This document shows, in pieces, positions 29,942 through 38,664 of a stretch of DNA of 62,869 nt. Position 1 is the stretch's first letter. Each line of letters begins with the position of its first letter. Both the position numbers and the translations under genes were made by a program. The notes under the pieces were generated by a model that saw only the letters and a program-made list of their open reading frames with translations, was not told the origin of the DNA and did not search any database. Origin of the DNA: Acinetobacter bouvetii (GTDB lineage Bacteria; Pseudomonadota; Gammaproteobacteria; Pseudomonadales; Moraxellaceae); NCBI RefSeq assembly GCF_902753875.1, contig NZ_CADDTS010000013.1, positions 1 to 62,869 on the forward strand, read 5' to 3'.

Positions 29942-30961
29942 TCAATTCTCACAATTACTTAATGCATTTCTATCTTCAGCAAGTCTTAAAATGTGATTCG
30001 GATCAGGTGGTAACCAACAAGCATTTTCCTGAACACGTGCATTGATTAAGTTTCTAAAAAGAATAGCATTAGCGGCTTTAGTAGTTAGATCTGTTGAACT
30101 ATTACAGCCTTTGTATCTTGTAGCAGTCTTAGCATCCCTTGTCGCCCTAGTTATTGGCATAAATTGGGATTTATCACAAATCCAACAACTACCATTTCTA
30201 ACAATGCCACTTGGACATTTAGCATTGTTTTCTAATTCATCTTCAATTGGTTTACGTTTAGCATCATCATTTTCAGCTTCCGACAAAATATTATTTGCAG
30301 CTGCTAAAACTGCAAACTGTGCATCGAGGTTATCACTTTCTGCATTTTCAATGACTTTTTGAGCAACGGTTTCGAGAGAGAGGGTTTTTTCTTGATTAGG
30401 ATTGTAATTTGAATTGTTATAAATTAAGACATATGAAGCCTGAACATTTAAAGGCATTGCATGAACATAGCAACTATTATCTTTAAGCTCTTGACGATAT
30501 GAATTTTTTTGAGAGTCATTAGTATTGAGTGGGTATTGTTTAGAATAATAATTAAAGTATTTAGAGCAAACATTTTCCTTAGTAAACCCATATAAAACAC
30601 TAGTATTATTAATAGGAATAATAAAGCCATAGGCGGTTGAGGTTAAGTCAGACTGATCTTTATACCTAATTTTAGAGTTAGCTGGATCAAGTACCCAATC
30701 GACAGCCCCTAATAGCTGTTCAACAGCTAAAGTTAGTGCAAAACCTGCTGCACCACCCCGTAAAACTTTGGCAACCTGAGAAGCGTTTGGAGTGATTAAA
30801 ATGGATGATGTCACAGCTCCTTTTGAACCATCGTATAGCATGGATGCTCCAACAGCAGTTGGATTAGACAATGTCCATGCTCCAATGGTTACTGCATTGG
30901 CTAAAGTTGAATTAATGATCAACAAAAGGCTTGTCATAAAAATTATTATTTTTTTAAACAT
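29942..30961 (-). CDS. Secreted modular protein, probable antibacterial toxin
   Basis: A 339-aa protein starting at ATG 30961 (the TTG 12 bases earlier lacks support). A Sec signal peptide (MFKKIIIFMTSLLLIINS, cleavage after ANA at residue 23) comes first. Next is a Gly/Ala-rich hydrophobic segment leading to GAVDWVLDPANSKIRY (residues 85-100). I associate that motif with attachment proteins of filamentous phages and with exported polymorphic toxins. The C-terminal 90 residues hold CPSG, CWIC, GC, ACWLPPDPNH and a final Cys, a pattern reminiscent of the 'novel toxin 16' tails of Rhs-type proteins. The immunity-like gene is directly downstream. It is AT-rich relative to neighbours. Toxicity is inferred, not shown. 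Confidence 0.6.
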   Translation of the reverse strand: MFKKIIIFMTSLLLIINSTLANAVTIGAWTLSNPTAVGASMLYDGSKGAVTSSILITPNASQVAKVLRGGAAGFALTLAVEQLLGAVDWVLDPANSKIRYKDQSDLTSTAYGFIIPINNTSVLYGFTKENVCSKYFNYYSKQYPLNTNDSQKNSYRQELKDNSCYVHAMPLNVQASYVLIYNNSNYNPNQEKTLSLETVAQKVIENAESDNLDAQFAVLAAANNILSEAENDDAKRKPIEDELENNAKCPSGIVRNGSCWICDKSQFMPITRATRDAKTATRYKGCNSSTDLTTKAANAILFRNLINARVQENACWLPPDPNHILRLAEDRNALSNCEN

Positions 30962-31055
30962 AAAAATCTTCAAACATTATGATTGTTAAAAGTAAATTTA
31001 ATCCATTTTGACTGTTTTAGGTAGTGTTATGGTTCTTATTTAAGTTAATCGTGAT

Positions 31056-31095
31056 AAAAAAGTCCTCTGAGTTTTACAACTTAGAGGACTTTTCC
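31056..31095 (-). terminator. Strong hairpin between the sbcC side and the toxin gene
   Basis: AAAAGTCCTCTGAGTT (31058-31073) pairs with AACTTAGAGGACTTTT (31078-31093), one G-T pair, loop TTAC. Read leftward it ends in TTTTTT, so it can stop transcripts coming from sbcC before the toxin gene; read rightward it ends in TTTT. Confidence 0.85.
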
Positions 31096-31114
31096 TTTAA
31101 ATTCAGTGGGTACA

Positions 31115-31476
31115 GTTATTTGATGCTTAGAATCATCATTTAACGAAAGATCGGTAGAGTTGGAAACTCGTACTGATATTCACCCGAAAGGCTAGTACTA
31201 CTGTTTGCTTTAAAGAAAAGAACCAGTTTTACAAGCCTAAATTTGAAGTCCTTCGTTAATTCAGCATTTTAAATCATCAAATAAGCCCCTTAAGGTCGAG
31301 TCTTATCTACTTCTGTCCATCCTTTTTAGGAAGATATGCGGTGTATGTGGAGGAAATAAGTGTCACTGGTGCATCTTAGCGATAGTCGAAAGGCTAAACT
31401 GTTACAGGGGAATCCCAAAAATCCTGATCCTTTAAGTTGGAAGCATGATGAATCTTCATATAAAAAATACTTATGA
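31115..31476 (+). pseudogene. Degenerate coding fragments upstream of the toxin gene
   Basis: Protein-like sequence jumps between the three plus-strand frames: ESSFNERSVELETRTDIHPK (about 31130-31190), then ASTTVCFKEKNQFYKPKFEV (about 31188-31250), then GRYAVYVEEISVTG (about 31330-31370), then a fragment ending in NPDPLSWKHDESSYKKYL before TGA at 31474. The last part could still be read as a 38-codon ORF from GTG 31360, which has GGAGGA 5 bases upstream. The tail recalls the W-H-H ends of HNH-type toxin domains. I read it as the worn-out remains of one or two accessory genes. Confidence 0.4.
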
Positions 31477-31538
31477 ACTTTGTGATAGTGACAAATGGGA
31501 ACATATCTATCGTAATCAAACAGTTTTTCCATAACCAA

Positions 31539-34500
31539 TTACCCCACAACTTCAATGGTACTTGCTCCCGCACCCAATGGCTTGACCTGAATCTGTACCG
31601 GAATGCGTTCATGCATTTCCTGAATATGCGAGATCAGCACCACTTTACGACCCTGATTTTGCAGTTGATCGAGTGCATTCATCACCATATGTAAAGATGA
31701 AGCATCCAGCGTGCCAAAGCCTTCATCAATAAATAAAGATTCAATTTTCATGGATCCTGAAGCCATATTGGCAATTGCCAGTGATAAGGCTAGCGCCGTC
31801 AGGAAAGATTCTCCACCTGAAAGCGAAGCGACTGAACGGGTTTCACCATCCATGTCATGGTCAATAATCGCCAGACTCAGAGAGTTCTCCAAACGTTTGA
31901 GGGTATAGCGCTGTGAGAGCATCGCCAGCTGCTGGTTGGCATGCTCAATCAAGATATCCAGATTATATTGCTGTGCATAATCACGGAATTTTTTCCCGGT
32001 CGCATCACCCATTAGACCTGAAATTTTGCCCCAACGGTGTTCTTCACTCTGAATGGCTTGAATTTGATCTGCAAATTGCTTTTGTCTATCGACATTTTGT
32101 TGATGCATTTCAAGTTTGAGTTTCACTTGATCCCGCTGTTCGATCAATTGCTTGAATTGTTCAGCAACGGTTGTCAGCTGTGAAGATAGTGTTTCAGCAT
32201 CAATTTCAGGTTGATGTTCCATATGCTGTAGAAGCTGTTCCTGAATGGCTTTAATACTTGCTAAAGCATCTGAATGCGCTCGTTCAACGTCGACTACACG
32301 CTGTTTAAGTTGCTGTTCTTGTTCATGTGAAATTTCGCTCAGTTGTTGCAATATCAGCGCATTGAAATCTGTATGCTGACTTAACCACTGTTGAATATTG
32401 TGTTCAACATTTTGCTTTTGTGTCTGAAATTGGGTTTGCTGAGTTTGACATTCTTTTAGCGTGCTTTGAGCAGTTTCAAAAGCTTGACGTCCTTGGTCAA
32501 ACTGCTGACGAGCTTGATTAAATTGAATGTGCAATTGTTGTCTGTTTTGATCGAACTGCGCTAACCATTCATGTGGTTTTTCAACATTGCTTTGTGTCAT
32601 GCCAAAAATGGCTTGAATGGCTAAATCGCTATTTAGTTTGCCTTCTTGTGTAAGGTTTTCTATGCGAGTTTCTGTCGTCTTAATTTTTTCCTGACTAAAT
32701 TTTAGATTTTGAACAGCTTGATCACGCTGTTGTGATTTTTGACTCAGCTGAGTATTTAAATCGTTCAGTTGTTTTAAGGTGTTTTGACGCTGGAGTAACA
32801 TGACTTGAACTTGTTCGGCCGTATTCAGCGTATTGTGTCGCCATGCTTGACCTTGGGTGTCATTCAATAAGCCCACAACATCTTGAATATTTTCTTCAGC
32901 TTGTTTTAGGACAGAAAGTTGCTGGCTGGTCTGTTGAATCATTTGAAGAAGTGCATGACACTGTTTTTGTACTTGCTCATGCGTACTCAGATTATCTTCA
33001 AGTTGTTTTTGCGTATGTTGAAATTCAAGCACCTTTGTCGCCATGGCTTGATCTAATACCAGATGATCTTGCGAGAAATCAAAGGGGATATTCAGCGTAT
33101 TGAATTGTTGTTCAAGCTGAGTTTGAGCAGGCTGCAGCCGTGATGACAGTATTGCTAGTTGGCGAGTATTGGCTTCCCATGATGCTGTTTGTTGAGCATA
33201 CATTTTTTGCAAATGTTGCCATGCTTCGAAAGCCGTTTTTTCATTTTCAAGTTCTTGTTGTTCTTGTTGCTCTTGCAGTTTGAACAATTCGTTTGAAAGT
33301 GCATCCTGATTTTGTATATACGGATGATGTGTACTACCACAAACTAAACATGCTTCGCCATCGACCAGGCTCGCTCTTAAATGTTCAACATTTTCAGTGT
33401 GCAGTAAACGTTGCTTTTGCAACATGTGTTGTAATTGTTCACGTGCAATTTTTTGATCCTGATAAGCTTTTTCAGCAGATTGAAGTTGTACTTTATTTTG
33501 TTCAATTTGCTGTTGCAGCTTGTTTTGTGCCGAAACTAGCTTGTCGTTTTCAGCACTCATATTTTGGAAGTTTTGCCAATGTGTGTGTGTGACATCAAGT
33601 AGATTCAGCTGTTGTAAATGGTGTTCACGCTGAGTGCGTACCGAGGCAATTTTTTGATCGAGTGCATCATCTTGCCCATATTGCTGCGTCAGTTGTTCAA
33701 GCTGTTGCTGTTGTTGCATTACATTTTGCTGTGCTTGACTGACATTGCCATGGTTTTTTTCAAATTGAGCATAACTTTGAATAAAGCGTTGTAACTGGCT
33801 CAAATGTGCCGAAAGCCCATCATCCAAAGGATTGAAATGTGCAGATTCAGCCAAAAGTGCAGTGTGTTGGGTAATGTCATGTTGCAATTGTTGAAGCTCA
33901 TTTTTGACTTGCTGTTCAGCATTGACAAGAGGAGAGTGTTGCTCTTGTAAGGTCTTGAGTTCATCTTTAATTTTAAGCAACTGATCACCCAGAACACGTC
34001 GATCGGCGATGCGAGCACGAACAACCTCAATATTTTGCTGGTGCTGAATTTCAAATTGATGTTGCTGTTTTTGTGCGTTATCTATTTTTTCAAAGGTCAA
34101 TTTTTCAGTATTGAATTGTTGTTCAATCCCTGTGAATTGGTTCTGAACGTGTTCTAATTTGGGTTGCAGTATTGCAAGGTCAGCATTTAAATTTTTCTGC
34201 AGAATCACGCTAGGCCGAATAGAGGAAAAGCGTTCAAGTTGTTGCAGTTGTGCTTTTTGCGGAGCAAGTGCATCTAGATATTGTTGCTGGGCCTCCAAAT
34301 ATTGCTGACGTGTTTGTACATCAGCTTGAAGTTTATGTTTTTGTTCAAACCATTGTTGCTGCTTTTGTAGATTTTGCTTTTCAATATCCAGTTTTTGATG
34401 ATCTTGGTTCAGTTGTTGAAGTTTTGAGGAGTAGGCCGTGAAATCCTCTTCAGACAGCAACTCAATATGCCCAAGAATGTTCTCTAATTCTTTACGTTGA

Positions 34501-35135
34501 TTGGCAATCTGTTTGGTTTTTTCATAAGCCAGTTGGCCAATTTTGCCAAAGATGTTGGAATTGGTCAGATATTCCAGCAGTTCACCGCGTTCATTATCCC
34601 GAGCTTTTAAAAATGCCGTCACTTCCGACTGTGCCAATAACACAGCGCGGGTAAATTGCTCAAAACTGAGCTGGCTAATTTGATGAATACTGGCATCGAC
34701 GGCTTTGGCTTTATCGGCAATCACTACGCCATCAGTCAGACATTTTAAATAGCGCTGCACACTTTGCAATTTACCTGATGCATTTTCGCGGGCACGTTTA
34801 ATTTCCCAGCGTGCTAAATAACTTTTTTGATCCTGTGCCACAAAGCAAAGCTCGGCAAAACCATGCGCCGTGCCGCGACGTAAAACGGTTAAAGGTGAGT
34901 TGGTGAGTAATTCCGAACCATCCACATCCAGCAGTTTACCATCGCTGTCTTTAAGCCGTGGAATCTTGTTGAACAGCGCCAGACACATGGCATCTAAAAT
35001 GGTCGATTTACCGGCACCGGTTTTGCCGACAATGGCAATCAAACCCGCACTGGCCAAAGGTTCACTTTCAAAATCAATAAAATGTTCACCGGCAAGCGAG
35101 GCCAAATTTTTGATACGAATGGATAAAATTTTCAT
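31539..35135 (-). CDS. sbcC: Exonuclease subunit SbcC (Rad50-like)
   Basis: A 1198-aa SMC-like ATPase that with SbcD cuts hairpins and processes DNA ends. Walker A is GKTGAGKSTILD near residue 38. Long, Gln-rich coiled coils flank the zinc hook CLVCGSTHHPY near residue 600, which joins two molecules. The signature LSGGESFLTALAL (near 1105) and Walker B LFIDEGFGTLDASS (near 1135) close the ATPase head. E. coli SbcC is 1048 aa; the extra length is in the coiled coils. It begins 9 bases after the sbcD stop, so the two form an operon. Confidence 0.95.
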   Translation of the reverse strand: MKILSIRIKNLASLAGEHFIDFESEPLASAGLIAIVGKTGAGKSTILDAMCLALFNKIPRLKDSDGKLLDVDGSELLTNSPLTVLRRGTAHGFAELCFVAQDQKSYLARWEIKRARENASGKLQSVQRYLKCLTDGVVIADKAKAVDASIHQISQLSFEQFTRAVLLAQSEVTAFLKARDNERGELLEYLTNSNIFGKIGQLAYEKTKQIANQRKELENILGHIELLSEEDFTAYSSKLQQLNQDHQKLDIEKQNLQKQQQWFEQKHKLQADVQTRQQYLEAQQQYLDALAPQKAQLQQLERFSSIRPSVILQKNLNADLAILQPKLEHVQNQFTGIEQQFNTEKLTFEKIDNAQKQQHQFEIQHQQNIEVVRARIADRRVLGDQLLKIKDELKTLQEQHSPLVNAEQQVKNELQQLQHDITQHTALLAESAHFNPLDDGLSAHLSQLQRFIQSYAQFEKNHGNVSQAQQNVMQQQQQLEQLTQQYGQDDALDQKIASVRTQREHHLQQLNLLDVTHTHWQNFQNMSAENDKLVSAQNKLQQQIEQNKVQLQSAEKAYQDQKIAREQLQHMLQKQRLLHTENVEHLRASLVDGEACLVCGSTHHPYIQNQDALSNELFKLQEQQEQQELENEKTAFEAWQHLQKMYAQQTASWEANTRQLAILSSRLQPAQTQLEQQFNTLNIPFDFSQDHLVLDQAMATKVLEFQHTQKQLEDNLSTHEQVQKQCHALLQMIQQTSQQLSVLKQAEENIQDVVGLLNDTQGQAWRHNTLNTAEQVQVMLLQRQNTLKQLNDLNTQLSQKSQQRDQAVQNLKFSQEKIKTTETRIENLTQEGKLNSDLAIQAIFGMTQSNVEKPHEWLAQFDQNRQQLHIQFNQARQQFDQGRQAFETAQSTLKECQTQQTQFQTQKQNVEHNIQQWLSQHTDFNALILQQLSEISHEQEQQLKQRVVDVERAHSDALASIKAIQEQLLQHMEHQPEIDAETLSSQLTTVAEQFKQLIEQRDQVKLKLEMHQQNVDRQKQFADQIQAIQSEEHRWGKISGLMGDATGKKFRDYAQQYNLDILIEHANQQLAMLSQRYTLKRLENSLSLAIIDHDMDGETRSVASLSGGESFLTALALSLAIANMASGSMKIESLFIDEGFGTLDASSLHMVMNALDQLQNQGRKVVLISHIQEMHERIPVQIQVKPLGAGASTIEVVG

Positions 35136-35144
35136 GCATGAACC

Positions 35145-36398
35145 TTAATGAATCTGATGATCTTCAAGTGATTTTTGTGCTTCGTGAATCAGACTGATAA
35201 AATCTTTTAAAACATTTTCATCATCGCTATAGCCCTGTTTTTCCCAGATTTGCTGAAACAGTTTTTCCGGTGTTGGAGGTTCCAGGCAAATTTTTGCAAT
35301 GGTTGAACTGTCATTTTCCGCAGATAAATATTGCCGTGAAATTCGTACCAGTCGATAGCGATTATTAGGTAAGGCTTCTTCAAATTGCTGTCTTAAATTG
35401 GGCAAGGGCGGTGTCAGGGTGTGATATTCGATATCGACATATTCACGCTGATCAATATGTTCAATTTCACCTTCAGGCAAGGTTTTGAGTTTTTGCATCA
35501 CTTCATTCAATTCGCCACGAATTTTATGCAGCTGAATACTGCGTGGGATGGCAAGTGTTTCAAACTGAAAGCGTGATTCATCTTGTTTTAGCGCATCAAT
35601 CTGCACTTCTACAATCTGATGTTTATAGTTAATCTCACTAAAAGACAAGGGGATAGGTGAGCCGCTGTAACGGATATTGGGCTGTCCAACTTTTTGCGGT
35701 TTATGCAAATGCCCCAGCGCCACATAATCGATGCAGTCATCAAATAAGGCAGTGGATAAGGCTTCTTCATTGCCAATAATAATCGGCCGTTCCGAATCCG
35801 AGGTTTCACCGCCTTGCATATGTGCATGCGACATCAAAATCAGTGCTTGATCATCCGTTTTACGCTTTTTAGCTTCAGCAATCAGTTGCAGGTGCAAATA
35901 GGCAATCGCATTCTGGCTATTGCTGGTGTGTTCATTAAACCCGGTAATTTCCGCAGGGCGTAAAAATGGCAGCGCCAAACACCAGGCCACAATCTGTTGT
36001 TGCTGATTATAGATCGGAATAAGTAAACGGTCTAAATCGATCTGGCCTTCGGCATTTTTATGAATCACGCCAACCGTTTTGGCATTGTATTTTTCCAGTA
36101 AAGGTTCGACCTGTTCAATGCGATATCCTGAATCATGATTGCCGGCAATCATCAGCGTTTGCATATGCGGGGCAAGGGCATGGGCATCGGCTAAAAATTG
36201 ATAAAGCTGCTTTTGTGCACTGGATGCCGGATTGATGACATCAAAAATGTCCCCGGCAATCAGCAGGGCATGGGGCTGTTTTTGCTTGATTTGTTCAAGT
36301 AACCAACTTAAAAACTGTTCATGTTCATACTGGCGGGAGTGGTTGTAAAAAAATTGCCCCAAGTGCCAATCTGATGTATGAAAAAAGTGAACAGCCAT
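35145..36398 (-). CDS. sbcD: Exonuclease subunit SbcD (Mre11-like)
   Basis: A 417-aa metallophosphoesterase nuclease, partner of SbcC. The phosphoesterase motifs follow in order: HTSDWHLGQ (residues 7-15), LLIAGDIFDVINP, MIAGNHDSGY, MSHAHMQGG and VALGHLHKPQKVG. The C-terminal part carries the capping domain. E. coli SbcD is 400 aa. First gene of sbcD-sbcC. Confidence 0.95.
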   Translation of the reverse strand: MAVHFFHTSDWHLGQFFYNHSRQYEHEQFLSWLLEQIKQKQPHALLIAGDIFDVINPASSAQKQLYQFLADAHALAPHMQTLMIAGNHDSGYRIEQVEPLLEKYNAKTVGVIHKNAEGQIDLDRLLIPIYNQQQQIVAWCLALPFLRPAEITGFNEHTSNSQNAIAYLHLQLIAEAKKRKTDDQALILMSHAHMQGGETSDSERPIIIGNEEALSTALFDDCIDYVALGHLHKPQKVGQPNIRYSGSPIPLSFSEINYKHQIVEVQIDALKQDESRFQFETLAIPRSIQLHKIRGELNEVMQKLKTLPEGEIEHIDQREYVDIEYHTLTPPLPNLRQQFEEALPNNRYRLVRISRQYLSAENDSSTIAKICLEPPTPEKLFQQIWEKQGYSDDENVLKDFISLIHEAQKSLEDHQIH

Positions 36399-36522
36399 CT
36401 AACGCCCCAAATCACAATGCATGATGAGGCTATAAATTACCATAAATGCAGTGGCTTATTCTGCAATTCATCTCGGGTGCGACAGCTTAAGTCATGTTAA
36501 TTAATTAGAATTGTTCAGTTTT

Positions 36523-36900
36523 TTATTTCGCATTTTCATCGGCTTCAACCAGTCCAAAGGTGTTCTGGTCCAGATCGAGAAAATATCCCTGCCAGCAACG
36601 CCCTGGAATGGCAAATTTAGGCATGGCTATTTGTCCTCCGGCAGCCAGAATCCTGTTTGAGGTTTCATCAAAATTATCCACCAAAACAGAACAGGTATAG
36701 GCATTGGTACCACAATGTGTGGGCGGAACTTCGGCAGGGCGTTTCAGTAATCCACCGGATAAGTTTTCAGTGGCAATTTGATAATATTCAATAGGTAAAC
36801 CTTCAACTTTACTAAATTTCCAGCCAAAAACAGACTGGTAAAAATCGATGTCCCGCGTTGGATTGGAGGACTGAATTTCAAAGTAGACAATCGTATTCAT
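36523..36900 (-). CDS. VOC-family (glyoxalase-like) protein
   Basis: A 125-aa vicinal oxygen chelate protein of the COG3324 type. Visible are the N-terminal beta-alpha unit IVYFEIQSSNPTRDIDFYQS with VFGWKF, and the C-terminal GRCWQGYFLDLDQNTFGLVE, where the final E would be a metal ligand. Such proteins bind a divalent metal and act on small molecules, but the sequence does not reveal the substrate. Monocistronic. Confidence 0.85.
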   Translation of the reverse strand: MNTIVYFEIQSSNPTRDIDFYQSVFGWKFSKVEGLPIEYYQIATENLSGGLLKRPAEVPPTHCGTNAYTCSVLVDNFDETSNRILAAGGQIAMPKFAIPGRCWQGYFLDLDQNTFGLVEADENAK

Positions 36901-37029
36901 GCGTTGATCCTGATTATTCTTGTGAATTTTATAAAATTTGTGCGGTGCTTTTGCTGCATGATTGAGGCGAATAACTGGATAACCTTTTGCTATTCAAATG
37001 CAGGGAAAATCATTTTAGCACTGCTGAGT

Positions 37030-38010
37030 TTAGTCTTTAAAATGTACTGGTATCCATTGATAGTGTTTGCCATCGGCTGAATAGATATGCCCAATACCGG
37101 GGAAAGGTAAGTGGGGAGCTGCCACAGCCTGTCCATTTTTAGCCAATCGGGCAAACTGAGCTAAACGTGTTTGTACTGCTTTTTTAGCGTCGGTATCAAA
37201 ATCAATCGCCGTTTGAGGTTGATCAAACTGAATGCTGTGTGAATGGACAATATCTCCAATAAACACGATTTTTTCATGACCCGAGCTGAAGGCAAAGCTG
37301 GCATGTCCCGGTGTATGGCCGGATGTATTCATGACTTCAAAGCCTTTGAGTGTGTCGCCGTATTTAAAGGTTTTAAAGCGTTTATGGCTTTGATAGGGCT
37401 GTAGGGCTTGTTGAATTTTCTCGGCAATCTGTTTGAATCTGGGTTGTTGGTCTTTGGGCAGTTTAGAAAGTTGTTGCGGATTGAGCCAGTAATTTGCCTC
37501 AGCTTCTGAAGTATAGACTGTCGCATTCGGGAAATTGGCTGTGCCTTTAGTGCTGATGCCACAGACATGATCCGGATGTAAGTGCGTCAGTAAAATAGTA
37601 TCGACCTGTTCGGGCTGATAACCGGCTGTTTTCATATTCTTGATCACAGAGCCGAAATTTGGTCCGTTACAGCTGGATGAACCGCTATCGACCAATACCA
37701 GACCTGAACCGGTATTGACTAAAAAGGCATTTACTGAGGTTTGGACACCTTTGGCTTGGTCTGCATAATATTTTTTTAAGATTCGTGTTACTTCTGCTGC
37801 CGGAATGCCTTTAAATATTGCCGGTGAGAGGTAATTGGTACCATCGAGTAGGGCTGTGATTTGTGTATGGCCTAATGGGTATTGGTAAAAACCAGCGACC
37901 TGTTTATGTTGTGCAATAGAAGTTGGTTCAGCAGCATCGCTATTCATGTTCATGAGTAGTGTGCTGCTAGAGAGTAAGATAGCAACGAGTTTTTTATTGA
38001 AAATGTTCAT
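37030..38010 (-). CDS. Exported metallo-beta-lactamase-fold hydrolase
   Basis: A 326-aa protein with a signal peptide (MNIFNKKLVAILLSSSTLLM, likely cut near SDAAEP). It has the MBL metal motif THLHPDHVCG (near residue 140), GHTPGHASF (near 225), GDIVHSHSIQ (near 245) and a late H in AAPHLPFPGIGH. The layout matches the methyl-parathion-hydrolase/N-acyl-homoserine-lactonase-like branch of the family rather than true beta-lactamases. I start at ATG 38010, where the signal peptide begins; the longer reading from 38088 would bury it. A broken paralogue lies 430 bases away. Confidence 0.87.
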   Translation of the reverse strand: MNIFNKKLVAILLSSSTLLMNMNSDAAEPTSIAQHKQVAGFYQYPLGHTQITALLDGTNYLSPAIFKGIPAAEVTRILKKYYADQAKGVQTSVNAFLVNTGSGLVLVDSGSSSCNGPNFGSVIKNMKTAGYQPEQVDTILLTHLHPDHVCGISTKGTANFPNATVYTSEAEANYWLNPQQLSKLPKDQQPRFKQIAEKIQQALQPYQSHKRFKTFKYGDTLKGFEVMNTSGHTPGHASFAFSSGHEKIVFIGDIVHSHSIQFDQPQTAIDFDTDAKKAVQTRLAQFARLAKNGQAVAAPHLPFPGIGHIYSADGKHYQWIPVHFKD

Positions 38011-38269
38011 AGCTACTCTTGTGCTTTTAAAGAGATGCTTATGTATTAGCATGGATATTGGCAAATTTGAATAAGTTTCAAGATTCATGTGTTACGACTC
38101 TTATTACAGTCGAGGATGTCATCTGTATTAGAAATTTAACACACATCTGTATATTGACTTTCTGCTTTTTATTTTAATAAAAACTTTTATTTAATAAATA
38201 CTTAGATTGATTTCACTTTTGTTTTAATACGCGCTAACATGGTGCAAATTTGTATTTTAGGGTGGTCGT

Positions 38270-38383
38270 ATGAGTTTCTGGAAAAAGAAAAACAAAGCCA
38301 GTTTCGTATTTTTTATTATTACGCTTTATTCCTTTCTTGGCTTTGGAATTGGTTTTGTGATTTGGGAATTTGTACTGCAATAA
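38270..38383 (+). CDS. 37-aa single-pass membrane peptide
   Basis: ATG 38270 has AGGGTGG 4 bases upstream. The product starts with basic residues (MSFWKKKNKAS) and continues with one hydrophobic helix (FVFFIITLYSFLGFGIGFVI) and a short tail WEFVLQ. The positive-inside rule puts the N-terminus in the cytoplasm. It is too short for usual gene calling. Ribosome site and composition make it a credible small membrane protein; the function is unknown. Confidence 0.65.
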   Translation: MSFWKKKNKASFVFFIITLYSFLGFGIGFVIWEFVLQ

Positions 38384-38436
38384 AAGTATGAATTAGGCTG
38401 TCTATAGAAAGTTTTTAGATACCTTAAAATGGATAG

Positions 38437-38560
38437 ATCAAGTCGGGCAGTGATTTGGGTATTACCGATTTGGTGGTGGTAGTAGCCAGCAACTTGTTTA
38501 GGTGCTTGGCTCAGCAACATGAGTTGTGGTGATGGTTGCTGTGCTTAGTGTAAAGTTTGC
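38437..38560 (-). pseudogene. Remnant of a second MBL-fold gene
   Basis: The minus strand reads KQVAGYYHHQIGNTQITARLD, which matches KQVAGFYQYPLGHTQITALLD of the intact MBL-fold protein (37030-38010) almost residue for residue. The preceding signal-peptide end (THVAEPS against SDAAEPTS) is in a different frame, and the homology stops after about 40 codons. This is a frameshifted and deleted N-terminal piece of a tandem duplicate. Confidence 0.8.
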
Positions 38561-38664
38561 ATGGGATTCTTATAAGTTCTAAATGGATAAACTATTTTTT
38601 AGCATGAAAACATTAGATTATCCATTTAGCGTTATATACAAATAAGAGTAATTCATTCTATAAA

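Noticed and set aside
31337..31372. CGVCGGNKCHWC, a zinc-ribbon-like string on the plus strand
   Set aside because: It is the shifted reading of the GGAGGA ribosome site and following codons; no protein context supports it.
31326..31538. 70-codon minus-strand ORF next to the sbcC end
   Set aside because: Tyr/Ser/Cys-rich composition, no ribosome site, and antisense to protein-like plus-strand fragments.
33293..33592. Open frames on the plus strand within sbcC
   Set aside because: They arise from the Gln-rich coiled-coil codons of sbcC and have no ribosome sites or protein character.
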